A stretch of 64,000 nucleotides of DNA from DTU013 sp964490975 (GCA_964490975.1 CAZBEQ010000009.1:1-64000); one strand, 5' to 3'. Counted from the stretch's first letter, positions 9,031-18,459 are shown. The notes: a model not told the origin generated them from the sequence alone. Program-made: numbers and translations.

Positions 9031-9915
9031 ATGGTAACAAGACTGGATCTATACAAAATATTTTGTGAGGTGGCAAAATGCCGGAGCTTGTCCAAGGCGG
9101 CAAAGGAGCTTTATATGACTCAGCCTGCAGTCAGCCAGGCTATAATGAACCTGGAAAAGGAACTTGGAATACGTTTGTTTACCAGGACCTCAAAGGGTGT
9201 AACGCTTACAAATGACGGACAGCTTTTGTTTGAGCATGTCAATTCGGCAATAAATCTTATCCATGCAGGAGAGAACAAGCTACTGGAGTCTCGTGATCTG
9301 AAAGTAGGTGAGATGAGGATAGGTGTTGGGGATACGATTTCTAGATATTTTCTGCTGCCTTACCTTGAAGTATTCAGAAACAGGTTCCCGAATATTAATT
9401 TAAAGATCATCAACCGTACTACTACTGAGCTTTGTATGCTTTTGAAATCAGGAGAGGTCGATATAACGGTGTGCAACTTTCCAGTAAGGGATCCGGCAAT
9501 TGAAACAAGAAAATGCACAGATATCCATGATATTTTTGTATGTGGTGAAAAGTACAGGGCTCTGTGCAATGGACGTGTCAGCCTTGAAGAGATCGTAAGG
9601 CTGCCAATGATATTGCTGGAACGGAAGTCCAATTCCAGATTGTACATCGATAGATACTTCTCATCAAAGGGATTAAGGATCACGCCGGAAATCGAGCTTG
9701 GATCACATGATCTGCTTCTGGAATTTGCAAGGTTCAATTTCGGCATAGCTTGTGTAGTTGAAGAATTTTCACAGGAATATCTTAAATTATCAAAGCTTTA
9801 CAAAATAGATATTTCTGAGGCAATACCTGCAAGAGGCATTGGCTTTTGCTACCTTCAAAGTGTTTCACTGTCACCGGCGGCACAGAAGCTTGTAGAAGTT
9901 GTTGAGATGGCATAA
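9031..9915 (+). CDS. LysR-family transcriptional regulator
   Basis: The protein is 294 residues, the normal family length. The N-terminal winged helix is clear (LYKIFCEVAKCRSLSKAAKE, then TQPAVSQAIMNLEKELGIRLF, residues ~5-60). A periplasmic-binding-protein-like effector domain fills residues ~90-290. The effector is unknown. It is transcribed away from the F420-ligase-like gene, the classic arrangement of a LysR activator and its target. Confidence 0.92.
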   Translation: MVTRLDLYKIFCEVAKCRSLSKAAKELYMTQPAVSQAIMNLEKELGIRLFTRTSKGVTLTNDGQLLFEHVNSAINLIHAGENKLLESRDLKVGEMRIGVGDTISRYFLLPYLEVFRNRFPNINLKIINRTTTELCMLLKSGEVDITVCNFPVRDPAIETRKCTDIHDIFVCGEKYRALCNGRVSLEEIVRLPMILLERKSNSRLYIDRYFSSKGLRITPEIELGSHDLLLEFARFNFGIACVVEEFSQEYLKLSKLYKIDISEAIPARGIGFCYLQSVSLSPAAQKLVEVVEMA

Positions 9916-10180
9916 AAATAGACTCAAGTACCGCCGAGTTTAGCGAAGGTGAAAATGGATAATACTATTACTACAGGACAGGACTACATGCTTTAAAAAC
10001 TGATTTTTCATGAGCGGGAGTAATTTAGCCGGCGCTTGGCAACACAACCGGAATAAACGGTGCTGGCGGTCTGCTTGGCGGTCGGATGATATTGACGAGC
10101 TGAGCTATTGATTATTAGGTATGTTTTATGTATAATCATTCTCACTTACTTTTATCAGGACAAAGGATTGGAGGAACGAA
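9916..10180. other. Intergenic region with a hairpin and a sigma-A promoter
   Basis: This 265-bp stretch has no gene. Bases 10028-10067 fold into a stem (GCCGGC with GCTGGC, G-T pairs allowed) around a TTGGCAACACAACCGG loop. A good promoter, TTGATT (10108-10113), 17-bp spacer, TATAAT (10131-10136), predicts a start near 10143 for the polyamine genes. The hairpin is therefore upstream of that transcript and more likely belongs to the end of the lysR transcript or to a separate RNA. Confidence 0.55.
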
Positions 10181-11392
10181 ATGGGAAAGGCTTTGATAAT
10201 TGGTGCTGGCGGAGTTGCAAGTGTCGTCGCTCACAAATGCGCGCAAAACTCCGAGGTATTTGAGGAAATTTGCATTGCCAGCAGGACTATGTCTAAATGT
10301 GATGCAATAAAGGAATCAATAAGCAGCAGGATACCCGGTAGCCGGACTAAAGTGCATACGGCAAAGGTGGATGCCGATAAAACCGAACAGGTGACCGACC
10401 TTATCCGGAGCTTCAAGCCGGAGATCGTAATAAATGTTGCTTTGCCGTATCAGGATCTTACCATTATGGATGCCTGTCTGCAAACAGGAGTGCACTATGT
10501 CGACACGGCTAATTATGAGCCGCCGGAGGTTGCAAAATTCGAGTACAAATGGCAATGGGCGTATAGGGAAAAATTTGAAAAAGCGCATATCACAGCTCTT
10601 CTCGGAAGCGGCTTTGATCCCGGAGTCACCGGCGTTTTCAGCGCATATGCACAGAAACACTATTTTGATGAAATACATACTATTGACATTCTTGATGCTA
10701 ATGCAGGTGATCACGGATACCCGTTTGCTACAAACTTCAATCCTGAGATAAATATACGCGAGATCACAGCTAATGGCAGCTACTTTGAAAATGGCAGCTT
10801 TGTTGAGACCGAGCCGCTGGAAATAAAGAAAGTATATGATTTTCCTGAGATAGGTTCTAAGAATATATATCTTCTACATCATGAGGAACTGGAATCACTG
10901 GCTCTGAACATAAAGGGCATAAAGAAGATACGTTTCTGGATGACTTTCTCCGACAACTATCTCAACCATCTGAAAGTGCTTGAAAACGTTGGAATGACAT
11001 CCATAGAACCTGTCGGGTTCGAGGGTAAGCAAATCATCCCGCTGCAGTTCTTGAAAGCCCTGCTGCCTGATCCGGCGTCACTGGGACCCAGGACAAAGGG
11101 AAAGACCAATATAGGCTGCATCTTCCAGGGCATTAAGGATGGGGAACCGAGAACGTACTATGTATATAATGTCTGCGATCACCAGCAATGTTATTCAGAG
11201 GTTGGTTCACAGGCAATTTCTTACACGACCGGTGTACCTGCAATGATAGGTGCGATGATGATTATGAAGGGCCTTTGGAAGAAGCATGGTGTATACAATA
11301 TAGAGGAGTTCGATCCTGATCCGTTCATGGAGGCGCTGAACAAATGGGGGCTGCCATGGAAGGAAGAATTTTCCCCGGTTCTTCTTGACTAA
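10181..11392 (+). CDS. Carboxynorspermidine/carboxyspermidine synthase (saccharopine-dehydrogenase family)
   Basis: The 403-residue enzyme reductively couples an aminoaldehyde (L-aspartate semialdehyde) to diaminopropane or putrescine, giving carboxynorspermidine or carboxyspermidine with NADPH. The Rossmann motif is at the start (IIGAGGVASVVAHK). Family blocks such as TANYEPPE, GSGFDPGVTGVF and NAGDHGYPFATNFNPEINIRE (given in parts) are intact. The next gene, 30 bp downstream, is the matching decarboxylase, which fixes the assignment. GGAGG precedes ATG. A sigma-A promoter ends 45 bp upstream. Confidence 0.9.
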   Translation: MGKALIIGAGGVASVVAHKCAQNSEVFEEICIASRTMSKCDAIKESISSRIPGSRTKVHTAKVDADKTEQVTDLIRSFKPEIVINVALPYQDLTIMDACLQTGVHYVDTANYEPPEVAKFEYKWQWAYREKFEKAHITALLGSGFDPGVTGVFSAYAQKHYFDEIHTIDILDANAGDHGYPFATNFNPEINIREITANGSYFENGSFVETEPLEIKKVYDFPEIGSKNIYLLHHEELESLALNIKGIKKIRFWMTFSDNYLNHLKVLENVGMTSIEPVGFEGKQIIPLQFLKALLPDPASLGPRTKGKTNIGCIFQGIKDGEPRTYYVYNVCDHQQCYSEVGSQAISYTTGVPAMIGAMMIMKGLWKKHGVYNIEEFDPDPFMEALNKWGLPWKEEFSPVLLD

Positions 11393-11422
11393 CAAAGAAA
11401 TCTATAAGATGAGGATAGCTGC

Positions 11423-12598
11423 ATGAATATAGATATCAGCAAGCTTCCATCCCCTTGCTACGTAGTGGATGAGAAGCTATTGGTAAAAAACCTTGAAGTA
11501 TTGCAGCTGGTCCGGAGAAGGACCGGCTGCTCCATTTTGCTTGCACAGAAGGCATTCTCGATGTTTTCGGTTTACCCTCTCATAGCAGGCTACCTTGAAG
11601 GAGTGACATCAAGCTCTTTATTTGAGGCGAGGCTGGGATTTGAGGAAATGGGGAAGGAAGTCCATATTTATGCTCCGGCGTATCTGGATGATGAATTTGG
11701 TGAGATAATGGAATACTGTGATCATATAGTATTCAATTCCTTTGGACAGTGGACCAAATACAGGGAAAAGATAAGGGCCTTTAATGACCGCCAGCTTTTA
11801 AGGACAGACAATACCGGCGCCGTAAGGAAGATCGAATGCGGTATCAGAATAAACCCGGAATATTCAGAAATTGAAACCTCGATATATGACCCGTGTTATA
11901 TTAATTCACGGCTTGGCGTCACAATTGATAGTTTTAAACCGGATGAGCTTGATGGTATAGATGGATTGCACTTCCATACCATGTGTGAACAGAATTCCGA
12001 TACTCTTGAGAGAACGATAAGGGTGGTTGACGAGAAGTTCGGGAAATATCTTCGCACCATGAAATGGGTCAATTTTGGCGGTGGACATCATATTACACGA
12101 AAGGATTATGATATTGAAACGTTGATCCGCTCGATTATTTATATAAGGGACAAATATGACATGAAGGTATATCTGGAGCCCGGTGAAGCTGTAGCCCTCA
12201 ATACAGGCTACCTTGTTGCCACTGTGCTCGATATTATAAAAAACAATATGGAGATAGCCATACTTGATGCATCGGCCGCCTGTCATATGCCTGATGTGCT
12301 TGAAATGCCATACAGGCCTCAGATAATAGGCGCTGGACAACCTGACAAATTTGCTTTTACATACAGACTGGGAGGGAATACCTGTCTTTCAGGTGACATA
12401 ATAGGGGACTATTCATTTAAAGAGCCGCTGAAACCTGGCGATCGTCTGGTTTTCTGCGATATGGCCCACTACACCATGGTCAAGAATAATACCTTCAATG
12501 GAGTCAACCTGCCTGCTATTGCTCTTTACAGTGAAAAAGAAGGCATCAGGATCATCAGGAGATTCGGGTACGATGATTTCAAGCACCGTCTTTCATGA
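11423..12598 (+). CDS. nspC: Carboxynorspermidine decarboxylase
   Basis: This 391-residue, PLP-dependent, alanine-racemase-fold decarboxylase removes CO2 from carboxynorspermidine or carboxyspermidine to give norspermidine or spermidine. The PLP lysine is in LLAQKAFSMF near residue 44. HFHTMCEQ, NFGGGHHITR, EPGEAVALNTG and the CHMPDVLEMPYRP signature are all present. It is co-directional with the synthase and separated by 30 bp, so the two form a complete alternative spermidine route. No diaminopropane or putrescine synthesis gene lies nearby. Confidence 0.93.
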   Translation: MNIDISKLPSPCYVVDEKLLVKNLEVLQLVRRRTGCSILLAQKAFSMFSVYPLIAGYLEGVTSSSLFEARLGFEEMGKEVHIYAPAYLDDEFGEIMEYCDHIVFNSFGQWTKYREKIRAFNDRQLLRTDNTGAVRKIECGIRINPEYSEIETSIYDPCYINSRLGVTIDSFKPDELDGIDGLHFHTMCEQNSDTLERTIRVVDEKFGKYLRTMKWVNFGGGHHITRKDYDIETLIRSIIYIRDKYDMKVYLEPGEAVALNTGYLVATVLDIIKNNMEIAILDASAACHMPDVLEMPYRPQIIGAGQPDKFAFTYRLGGNTCLSGDIIGDYSFKEPLKPGDRLVFCDMAHYTMVKNNTFNGVNLPAIALYSEKEGIRIIRRFGYDDFKHRLS

Positions 12599-12851
12599 CG
12601 TGCTTAATAAAATAGTAACATAGGCTTATATGAAACCCAGGGAAATTAATGTATAATTGTATTCACGTCAGTTTGCCATGAATGCGACCGGACTTTATTA
12701 TAAAATCAAGATCCCATCAGCAGGAAGCAGGATCAATAGCGCGGTCTTATAAACCGATTCTTTGATTTCATGAATGAAAAGTAGTCATATAATGGTGCTT
12801 TATTGCTGAAAATATATATAATTCAATACAATAAAGGAGCTATTAATTATT
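12599..12851 (+). promoter_or_regulatory. Promoter and long structured leader of the DEAD-box gene
   Basis: TATAAT at 12652-12657 predicts a start near 12664 and a leader of about 190 nt. Its -35 element is weak. Two nested stems may form: GACCG 12686-12690 with CGGTC 12742-12746, and GATCC 12710-12714 with GGATC 12730-12734. Long leaders are common on cold-induced helicase genes. An AAAGGAG site precedes the ATG. Confidence 0.4.
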
Positions 12852-14546
12852 ATGAAATTCAGAGAACTGGATTTATCAGAAGAAATGCAAAGAGGAATTG
12901 ATGACATGGGCTTTGAGGAGGCAACCCCGATACAAGCTCAGGCGATACCTAATATTTTCAGCGGTCAGGATGTTATTGGACAGGCTCAGACAGGTACGGG
13001 AAAGACTTGTGCATTTGGTATACCTGCAGTCGAAATGCTCGATGCAGACAGTGAAGGTATACAGGTACTGGTGCTTTGCCCGACGAGGGAGCTTGCAATC
13101 CAATCTTCAGAGGAACTCAAGAGTATATCCAAATACAAGAGCGGCATCAGGATACTTCCTGTATATGGCGGTCAGCCGATAGACAGGCAGATAAGGGCGC
13201 TGAAGAACCGTCCGCAGATCATTATCGGTACTCCGGGCAGAGTTATGGATCATATGCGCAGGCACACACTAAAACTGGCAAATCTGAGGATGATAATCCT
13301 CGATGAAGCGGATGAGATGCTGAATATGGGTTTCCGGGAAGATATAGATACAATTCTGAAGGAAGTGCCCGAGCAAAGGCAGACTATACTGTTTTCTGCA
13401 ACGATGCCAAAAGAAATACTTGAACTCACCAGCACATATCTGAAAGAACCGATACATGTAAGAATTTCTCACAAGGAACTTACTGTGCCAAGCATTGAGC
13501 AGTATTATCTAATGGTGAACAATACTGCAAAAAGTGAAATATTGTCCAGATTAATCGATGCGAATGATATAAAGCTTTCTCTTGTTTTTTGCAATACAAA
13601 GAAACGTGTGGATGAGCTTGCTTCCGACCTGCAGTCCAGAGGATATTCCGCAGAGGCGCTGCATGGTGATATGAGGCAGGAACAGCGGGATAAGGTAATG
13701 GCTAAGTTCAGGAATGGCAGCTTTGACATATTGATTGCCACGGATGTTGCTGCAAGAGGAATAGATGTGGATGATGTAGAGGCAGTTTTCAATTATGACC
13801 TGCCAAATGATGATGAATACTATGTACACAGGATTGGCAGGACCGGAAGGGCAGGACGTACAGGAAAAGCCTATACTTTTGTCGTAGGAAGGGAAATCAA
13901 TAAACTCAAGGATATTCAGCGCTTCACAAAGGCTGTCATTAACCGTATGACACCCCCGTCCATTATGGATGTGGAAGAGACAAAGATGAGCAAAATACTT
14001 AACATGGCCAGGAAGAATATATCTGAGAGTGATATGTCAAAATATGCCGTATATATCGAAAGGATAATTGAAGAGATCAATGCTACATCTGAAGATGATA
14101 GCTTTGTGAGCCCTCTTGACTTTGCTTCAGCCATGCTTAAAATGATAGCCGAGCCGGCAGGCTCGGAAGAGACTAAGGTCAGTGAGAGCGCCGTGATGGT
14201 GGGCGAGGAGCTCTATGTAGATGATAGCATTGAGGATAACGGCGCTGAGGAAGGCTATGTAAGGCTTTTTATCAATGTAGGAAGAAAGGATAGGATCCAG
14301 CCGGGAAATATAGTTCAGAGCATAGCGTCGACAACGGGCCTGCCAGGAAAGCTGATCGGTGCTATTGATATATATGATAGTTATACTTTTGTTGAAGTGC
14401 CCAGGGAATATGCCAGAAAAGTTCTGGATTCCATGAAGGACTACACTATGAAGGGAAGAAAGGTCAATATAGAAAGGTCAAATCAGAAGCCTTCAGCAAG
14501 CAAACGAGTCCGAAAGTCGTGCAGGAAGGAAAAAAGAAATAACTGA
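12852..14546 (+). CDS. DEAD-box ATP-dependent RNA helicase with DbpA-type RNA-binding domain
   Basis: All helicase motifs are seen in 564 residues: ATPIQAQAIP (Q motif), AQTGTGKT (I), PTRELA (Ia), TPGRV (Ib), DEAD in LDEADEMLNMGF (II), SAT (III), ATDVAARGID (V) and HRIGRTGRAG (VI). A helical segment and a DbpA/CsdA-like RRM (~residues 465-545, YVRLFINVGRKDRIQPGNIV) follow, then a basic tail. It belongs to the DeaD/CshA group, which remodels rRNA and mRNA in ribosome assembly and in the cold. Confidence 0.95.
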   Translation: MKFRELDLSEEMQRGIDDMGFEEATPIQAQAIPNIFSGQDVIGQAQTGTGKTCAFGIPAVEMLDADSEGIQVLVLCPTRELAIQSSEELKSISKYKSGIRILPVYGGQPIDRQIRALKNRPQIIIGTPGRVMDHMRRHTLKLANLRMIILDEADEMLNMGFREDIDTILKEVPEQRQTILFSATMPKEILELTSTYLKEPIHVRISHKELTVPSIEQYYLMVNNTAKSEILSRLIDANDIKLSLVFCNTKKRVDELASDLQSRGYSAEALHGDMRQEQRDKVMAKFRNGSFDILIATDVAARGIDVDDVEAVFNYDLPNDDEYYVHRIGRTGRAGRTGKAYTFVVGREINKLKDIQRFTKAVINRMTPPSIMDVEETKMSKILNMARKNISESDMSKYAVYIERIIEEINATSEDDSFVSPLDFASAMLKMIAEPAGSEETKVSESAVMVGEELYVDDSIEDNGAEEGYVRLFINVGRKDRIQPGNIVQSIASTTGLPGKLIGAIDIYDSYTFVEVPREYARKVLDSMKDYTMKGRKVNIERSNQKPSASKRVRKSCRKEKRNN

Positions 14547-14629
14547 TCGATAGTCAAATCCGGCCCTATGGTGCTTTGGATACCCATGATATATTATTTT
14601 AGATATCGTATTTTCAGGGGAGGTATAAA

Positions 14630-15364
14630 GTGAATCCGGCAAAAGATGTGATAAGTATAATGACGGCGCTGATGTTGACATCAACAGGTTTAACCGGACC
14701 TTCTTCCGTTCCGGTAGTAAATGAGGCTCTGAAATCGGTACCTTTTGAAGAGACAATTACTAAAGCTGAAGAGTATGATATTACTTTAGAAGCGCTTGCA
14801 TTATTCGAGACCTCAAAATCGATATCAGGTACGGAACTTATAGAGGCTCACGTATCAGACCTGGCATCGGAGAAACACAAAACTGCATCACAATTTTTCG
14901 ATTCTGCTGATGAAGAAAGTCTTTGGTATTGTTCCGAAATACCGATGAAGAAGGAGCACCAGAAGCTGCTTTGGGAATGCTGTAAGGAAAGAGGTCTGGA
15001 TTATATTGACATGCTGGCGCTGGTATCACTCGAAAGTAATTTTGAAGAGAAGTGTTCAAGTCGAAAATACAAGGGGTATTTTCAAATAAGCGCTGATTAC
15101 GGACCAAAGCTGTCTAAAGCTCTAAACACTGAAAACAAGCCGCTAGACGGCACTGTTAATATTAAATGGGGCACTGCTTTTTATAGCTGGATACTTATGG
15201 ATGACCGTGTTAAGCTCAAGCAGGGAAAGGCGCAGCGGGATGCGGCTCTTTCCATTTATCAGCGCGGGGCCGGCGGTTATGATAGGCGTGGCCTGAACAA
15301 AAAATATCTAAGCAAGTATTATAAGAAAAGAGACACTATTGTTTCTTATTTCAATGCTGATTGA
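14630..15364 (+). CDS. Lytic-transglycosylase-like (SLT fold) protein
   Basis: The last ~140 of 244 residues form a lysozyme-like transglycosylase domain. LALVSLESNF carries the probable catalytic Glu, KGYFQIS matches the GLMQI position, and SIYQRGAGGYDRRG stands where AYNAG-type motifs occur. The N-terminus has a weak hydrophobic stretch (SIMTALMLTSTGLT) that may be an export signal. It should cleave peptidoglycan glycan strands. The start is GTG 14630, chosen because AGGGGAGG is 6 bp upstream. It converges on the next gene, with a terminator between them. Confidence 0.75.
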   Translation: MNPAKDVISIMTALMLTSTGLTGPSSVPVVNEALKSVPFEETITKAEEYDITLEALALFETSKSISGTELIEAHVSDLASEKHKTASQFFDSADEESLWYCSEIPMKKEHQKLLWECCKERGLDYIDMLALVSLESNFEEKCSSRKYKGYFQISADYGPKLSKALNTENKPLDGTVNIKWGTAFYSWILMDDRVKLKQGKAQRDAALSIYQRGAGGYDRRGLNKKYLSKYYKKRDTIVSYFNAD

Positions 15365-15370
15365 GATTGA

Positions 15371-15397
15371 AAGGAGGGCCTGCTATAGGACCTCCTT
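15371..15397. terminator. Terminator hairpin between converging genes
   Basis: AAGGAGGGCC (15371-15380) pairs with GGACCTCCTT (15388-15397) with one mismatch. It lies between the transglycosylase stop and the 3' end of the opposing gene, and may serve both. Confidence 0.6.
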
Positions 15398-15416
15398 CAG
15401 AACCATCGTATTGTTC

Positions 15417-16013
15417 TTAGTAGAACGGGTAACCTCCGTAGAAACCTCCGTATGGAAATCCATAGCCTCCGAAAAATGGGCGTCTTCTTCTGCGGATAAG
15501 ATTTGTTATTAGAAGTGCTCCGATAAAATCCCTCAGAATTCTTCTGCCGCCACCGTAGAATTGTCTTTCCTCGGCAACGGGACTGTTCTTGACTGCTGCT
15601 TCCACATCGGCTTCAACTTTGTTGTAGACATCTGAAACCATAGCATCAAAGTCTTCTTTTGAAGGGCATTGCTCACCATGCTTACCCATCCAGTTTTCAC
15701 ATGCATTTTCAACTGCCGGCTGAATCGCATTATATGTCTGCGGGTACAAGCTTTCCAGATCCTCTGTCGGCATTTCAGCAAACTGGTTGTATTGCGCAGG
15801 GAGGGCTGCCGCTGGATTTTGTGCATTCTGTACAGGCATAGACATCGGATTGTATGCGTTTTGAACAGGCATTGCTGCCATTGGATTATATGCATTCTGA
15901 ACCGGTAGCATGTTGGCATTGTGCATTGGCATCATACCAGTGTTTTGCGTCGGCATCATTCCCGTATTTTGCATTGGGAGCACATTTGCGTTGTCACGGT
16001 AATAGCAATACAT
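15417..16013 (-). CDS. Met/Gln/Asn-rich repeat protein with Gly/Tyr/Phe tail, possible spore-coat or envelope protein
   Basis: The protein is 198 residues. Residues ~10-75 are short repeats built on MPxQNA and QNAYNPM. A mixed helical region with two cysteines follows (ENACENWMGKHGEQC), then a basic hydrophobic patch (LRDFIGALLITNLIRRRRR) and a Gly/Tyr/Phe tail (GGYGFPYGGFYGGYPFY). There is no signal peptide. This composition is common in Clostridial spore-coat or spore-associated proteins, but I cannot name the family. GGAGG lies seven bases before ATG. Confidence 0.7.
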   Translation of the reverse strand: MYCYYRDNANVLPMQNTGMMPTQNTGMMPMHNANMLPVQNAYNPMAAMPVQNAYNPMSMPVQNAQNPAAALPAQYNQFAEMPTEDLESLYPQTYNAIQPAVENACENWMGKHGEQCPSKEDFDAMVSDVYNKVEADVEAAVKNSPVAEERQFYGGGRRILRDFIGALLITNLIRRRRRPFFGGYGFPYGGFYGGYPFY

Positions 16014-16097
16014 TTACAAACCTCCTATCTCATATTGGGACGTAATTGTTTCCTATGCTACAATTTATGTTAACAACACGAGAAGGGTTACGATTTA

Positions 16098-17141
16098 TTA
16101 CTTTATGTTAATATTAAATGATGGCAGCTTCAGCCTGCGGCTCTTTACAAACCCGGATATACTATCGACAGCACTCATTATGATGAAGAATACGACAAAA
16201 CCGGTTGCTAATTTCTGATATGCGGTCATTGCTTTCTCTATTGTCCAGCCTGCCTTTTCAGCAAATAGTGAAATGAAGCTTGGATTGATGAACTTTAGAT
16301 CAGTTGCTAGTACATAAACAAATATGCAAAGCGCAATATTGTCTACAGCGTTGAATATTGCCATTGGCAGATTCCATCGCTTAACGATGTATTGATAAAT
16401 TGACAGGATAAACTTTAAGGCAGCAAACATCGTAATAGCAAAGGAATAGAAGTGCAGCTGCTGGATGTTGAAAAACGATTCTCTGAGCACAAGGACACCG
16501 TTTGCTTCTTCATACCATCCAACAAGCTGCGGTTTTGTCAGCAACAATACTGTGAAGAATATTGTCAATAATAGACCGATTATTGTCTCGACCCTGCTTA
16601 TTTTACCCTTGTCACTAGTAGATGGCTGTGGAAGATCATTTATCGTCCAGCTTTTTCTCCGGAAAGGGTTGCTGCTGTTTACACCGGTTCTATCCAACAC
16701 GATAAATATGACAGTGACCCATGCAAATGCAATGAGTGCTCCCTGGAAAGCTGCTGAAAATATATCGATTATCATGTCAACTGTGAAGCCTGTAGCAGCT
16801 CCGACTGTATTGGGACCGGGTTCTCCGAATAAATTTCCCATTAAGGAAAAGAAGGCAAAGACAATTGCGACTATTCCCACGACCAGTTTCAAAACAGAAA
16901 TGTAGCTGTTGTACACAGAAAGCCCCAGGATATGTTTCCTGTCTTTATAATATTCATTAGCCAACGATACCGGATCGCCAAGCTTTTCAAGGACTATACG
17001 GACATCTTCATCTGAGGGCAACTCCGGCAGCATATCCATTATATTAGCTCTCATTTCATTTGCCACTTCAGCTCTTTCCTTTGCCGGCAGGTGCTCAGCC
17101 ATGACGCTTAGATAGCGTTCTATTAGTTTTGATTCACTCAT
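16098..17141 (-). CDS. HAAS-domain membrane protein
   Basis: The first ~75 residues (KLIERYLSVMAEHLPAKERA and LEKLGDPVSLANEYY) match the HAAS signalling domain found beside PadR regulators. About seven hydrophobic segments follow in the remaining 270 residues. HAAS proteins are thought to work with PadR repressors in sensing envelope state or drugs. The start overlaps the end of padR by 8 bp and uses AAGGAGG inside that gene, so translation is probably coupled. Confidence 0.8.
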   Translation of the reverse strand: MSESKLIERYLSVMAEHLPAKERAEVANEMRANIMDMLPELPSDEDVRIVLEKLGDPVSLANEYYKDRKHILGLSVYNSYISVLKLVVGIVAIVFAFFSLMGNLFGEPGPNTVGAATGFTVDMIIDIFSAAFQGALIAFAWVTVIFIVLDRTGVNSSNPFRRKSWTINDLPQPSTSDKGKISRVETIIGLLLTIFFTVLLLTKPQLVGWYEEANGVLVLRESFFNIQQLHFYSFAITMFAALKFILSIYQYIVKRWNLPMAIFNAVDNIALCIFVYVLATDLKFINPSFISLFAEKAGWTIEKAMTAYQKLATGFVVFFIIMSAVDSISGFVKSRRLKLPSFNINIK

Positions 17142-17454
17142 TCTTATTATCCTCCTTCATCAACAACTCCAATTGCTTTGAAAGTAGTTCCCATTCTACT
17201 TGTAAACGTTCATAGACTACTTCTCCCTGATTGCTTAAAACATAGAATTTTCGTGGTCTGCTCTCACTGGTATCCCATTGACTTGTCAGAAGCTCTTGCT
17301 TTTCAAGCCGCCTTAACAGTGGATAAAGTGTACCGGCTTCGATGAATGTATTCTTTTCCTCCAGGCTCTGCACGAGGGAATATCCATATTGAGGCTGTTT
17401 AAGCTGGCTTAGTACAGATAAGACCAGAGTGCCTCGGCGCAGCTCTATTGTCAA
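17134..17454 (-). CDS. PadR-family transcriptional regulator
   Basis: This is a 106-residue PadR winged helix: LRRGTLVLSVLSQLKQ, YGYSLVQSLEE and AGTLYPLLRRLEKQELL are typical. It should repress its own operon with the HAAS protein. The start appears to be TTG 17454, since no ATG fits the family N-terminus. No Shine-Dalgarno precedes it, and TATAAT lies only 9 bases upstream (17464-17469 on the + coordinates), so the mRNA may be nearly leaderless. Confidence 0.88.
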   Translation of the reverse strand: MTIELRRGTLVLSVLSQLKQPQYGYSLVQSLEEKNTFIEAGTLYPLLRRLEKQELLTSQWDTSESRPRKFYVLSNQGEVVYERLQVEWELLSKQLELLMKEDNKNE

Positions 17455-17599
17455 TATATTAATATTATATCAATTGAATTAATGATTACTTTCACAGCTT
17501 GAGCTATTTGAATTATTTCTGTTTCAATGGATACATTATTAAGAAGAACAACTTGAAAACTGAAGCGGCGCTTTACCGTGATCAGAGGGGTGGGATCAA

Positions 17600-17722
17600 A
17601 TGGGTAAAAATAAACAAAAGGGTATTAAATCGGATCCGATGAAAGAAAAAACGCAGGAACTGGAAGAAACAAAGAGGATACCAACGGGATTTAATAAAAA
17701 TAATCCCAACAAATCCAAATAA
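17600..17722 (+). CDS. Small basic 40-residue protein, unknown function
   Basis: ATG 17600 follows an AGGGGTGGG site and the frame runs to TAA 17720-17722. The product (MGKNKQKGIKSDPMKEKTQE to NPNKSK) is Lys/Asn-rich and probably disordered. It recalls minor small acid-soluble spore proteins in size and composition, but I see no firm family match. A terminator hairpin overlaps the stop, which supports a real single-gene transcript. Confidence 0.6.
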   Translation: MGKNKQKGIKSDPMKEKTQELEETKRIPTGFNKNNPNKSK

Positions 17723-17745
17723 GCCGTGAACCGGCTTATTTTTAT
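17717..17745 (+). terminator. Rho-independent terminator of the 40-residue gene
   Basis: A perfect 10-bp stem (AAATAAGCCG with CGGCTTATTT, 17717-17726 and 17732-17741) closes a 5-nt loop and is followed by further T-rich sequence. Confidence 0.85.
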
Positions 17746-17874
17746 GACTAACTTAACTTATTTTTTATAATTCGAGGTATATGATATGATAGTTACAGTC
17801 ACTCTTTTCGTTGAGAGGGATCAGAAAGTATTGTTTTGATGAATGTATAGGAGAAGCAAAGGGCAAGAAAGCTG

Positions 17875-18459
17875 ATGACTATTTGTATTAATGACATTGT
17901 ACTGGATATGAGTTTTTGGCAAGGAATAAGAGCTTTTGACGATGCTTCCTACAAGTTCATTTCCGGCCTTATTTCTGATAACATGACTGCTTTTATGAAA
18001 TTCATCACCTTTTTAGGTTCAGGATGGACCATTACATTTCTTGCAGTAATAATACCATTTTTGATTTTCGTTTCCAAAAAAAGAAGCTATTATCGATTGG
18101 GCCTGTTTATCTCTGCCAATATAGCGCTTGGGGCACTTTTCAATCAGGTGCTTAAGCGGCTGTTCCAGCGGACGAGGCCTGATCTGCTGAGATTGGCAGA
18201 GGTAGGCGGATACAGTTTTCCAAGCGGTCATTCGATGAATTCAATGATTTTCTATGGCTTTATTGCGTATCTTCTGATGAAGAACGTAAGGACATGGAGC
18301 AGGTTTTTATTAGCCGCTGCTATCGGATTATTGGTATTATTGATCGGCATAAGCAGGATATATCTTGGTGTCCATTATGCAAGTGATGTACTGGCAGGTT
18401 TTTTGATTGGATTAGGTTGGAATGTCTTGGCTGCAAGGTTTGCAAAAGATAAAGTGTAG
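17875..18459 (+). CDS. PAP2-family membrane phosphatase
   Basis: This 194-residue protein has five or six membrane segments and the three phosphatase motifs: KRLFQRTRP (KX6RP), PSGH, and SRIYLGVHYASD (SRX5HX3D). These enzymes dephosphorylate lipid phosphates such as undecaprenyl pyrophosphate or phosphatidylglycerophosphate, which recycles the cell-wall carrier lipid. The exact substrate cannot be told from sequence. The Shine-Dalgarno is weak (AAAGGG, ~11 bases before ATG). Confidence 0.9.
   Translation: MTICINDIVLDMSFWQGIRAFDDASYKFISGLISDNMTAFMKFITFLGSGWTITFLAVIIPFLIFVSKKRSYYRLGLFISANIALGALFNQVLKRLFQRTRPDLLRLAEVGGYSFPSGHSMNSMIFYGFIAYLLMKNVRTWSRFLLAAAIGLLVLLIGISRIYLGVHYASDVLAGFLIGLGWNVLAARFAKDKV

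Noticed and set aside
10007..10090. Possible riboswitch (GGGAGTA and TTGGCAACA words recall yybP-ykoY)
   Set aside because: The consensus core could not be completed, the better promoter lies downstream of it, and the next genes are polyamine enzymes, not Mn transporters.
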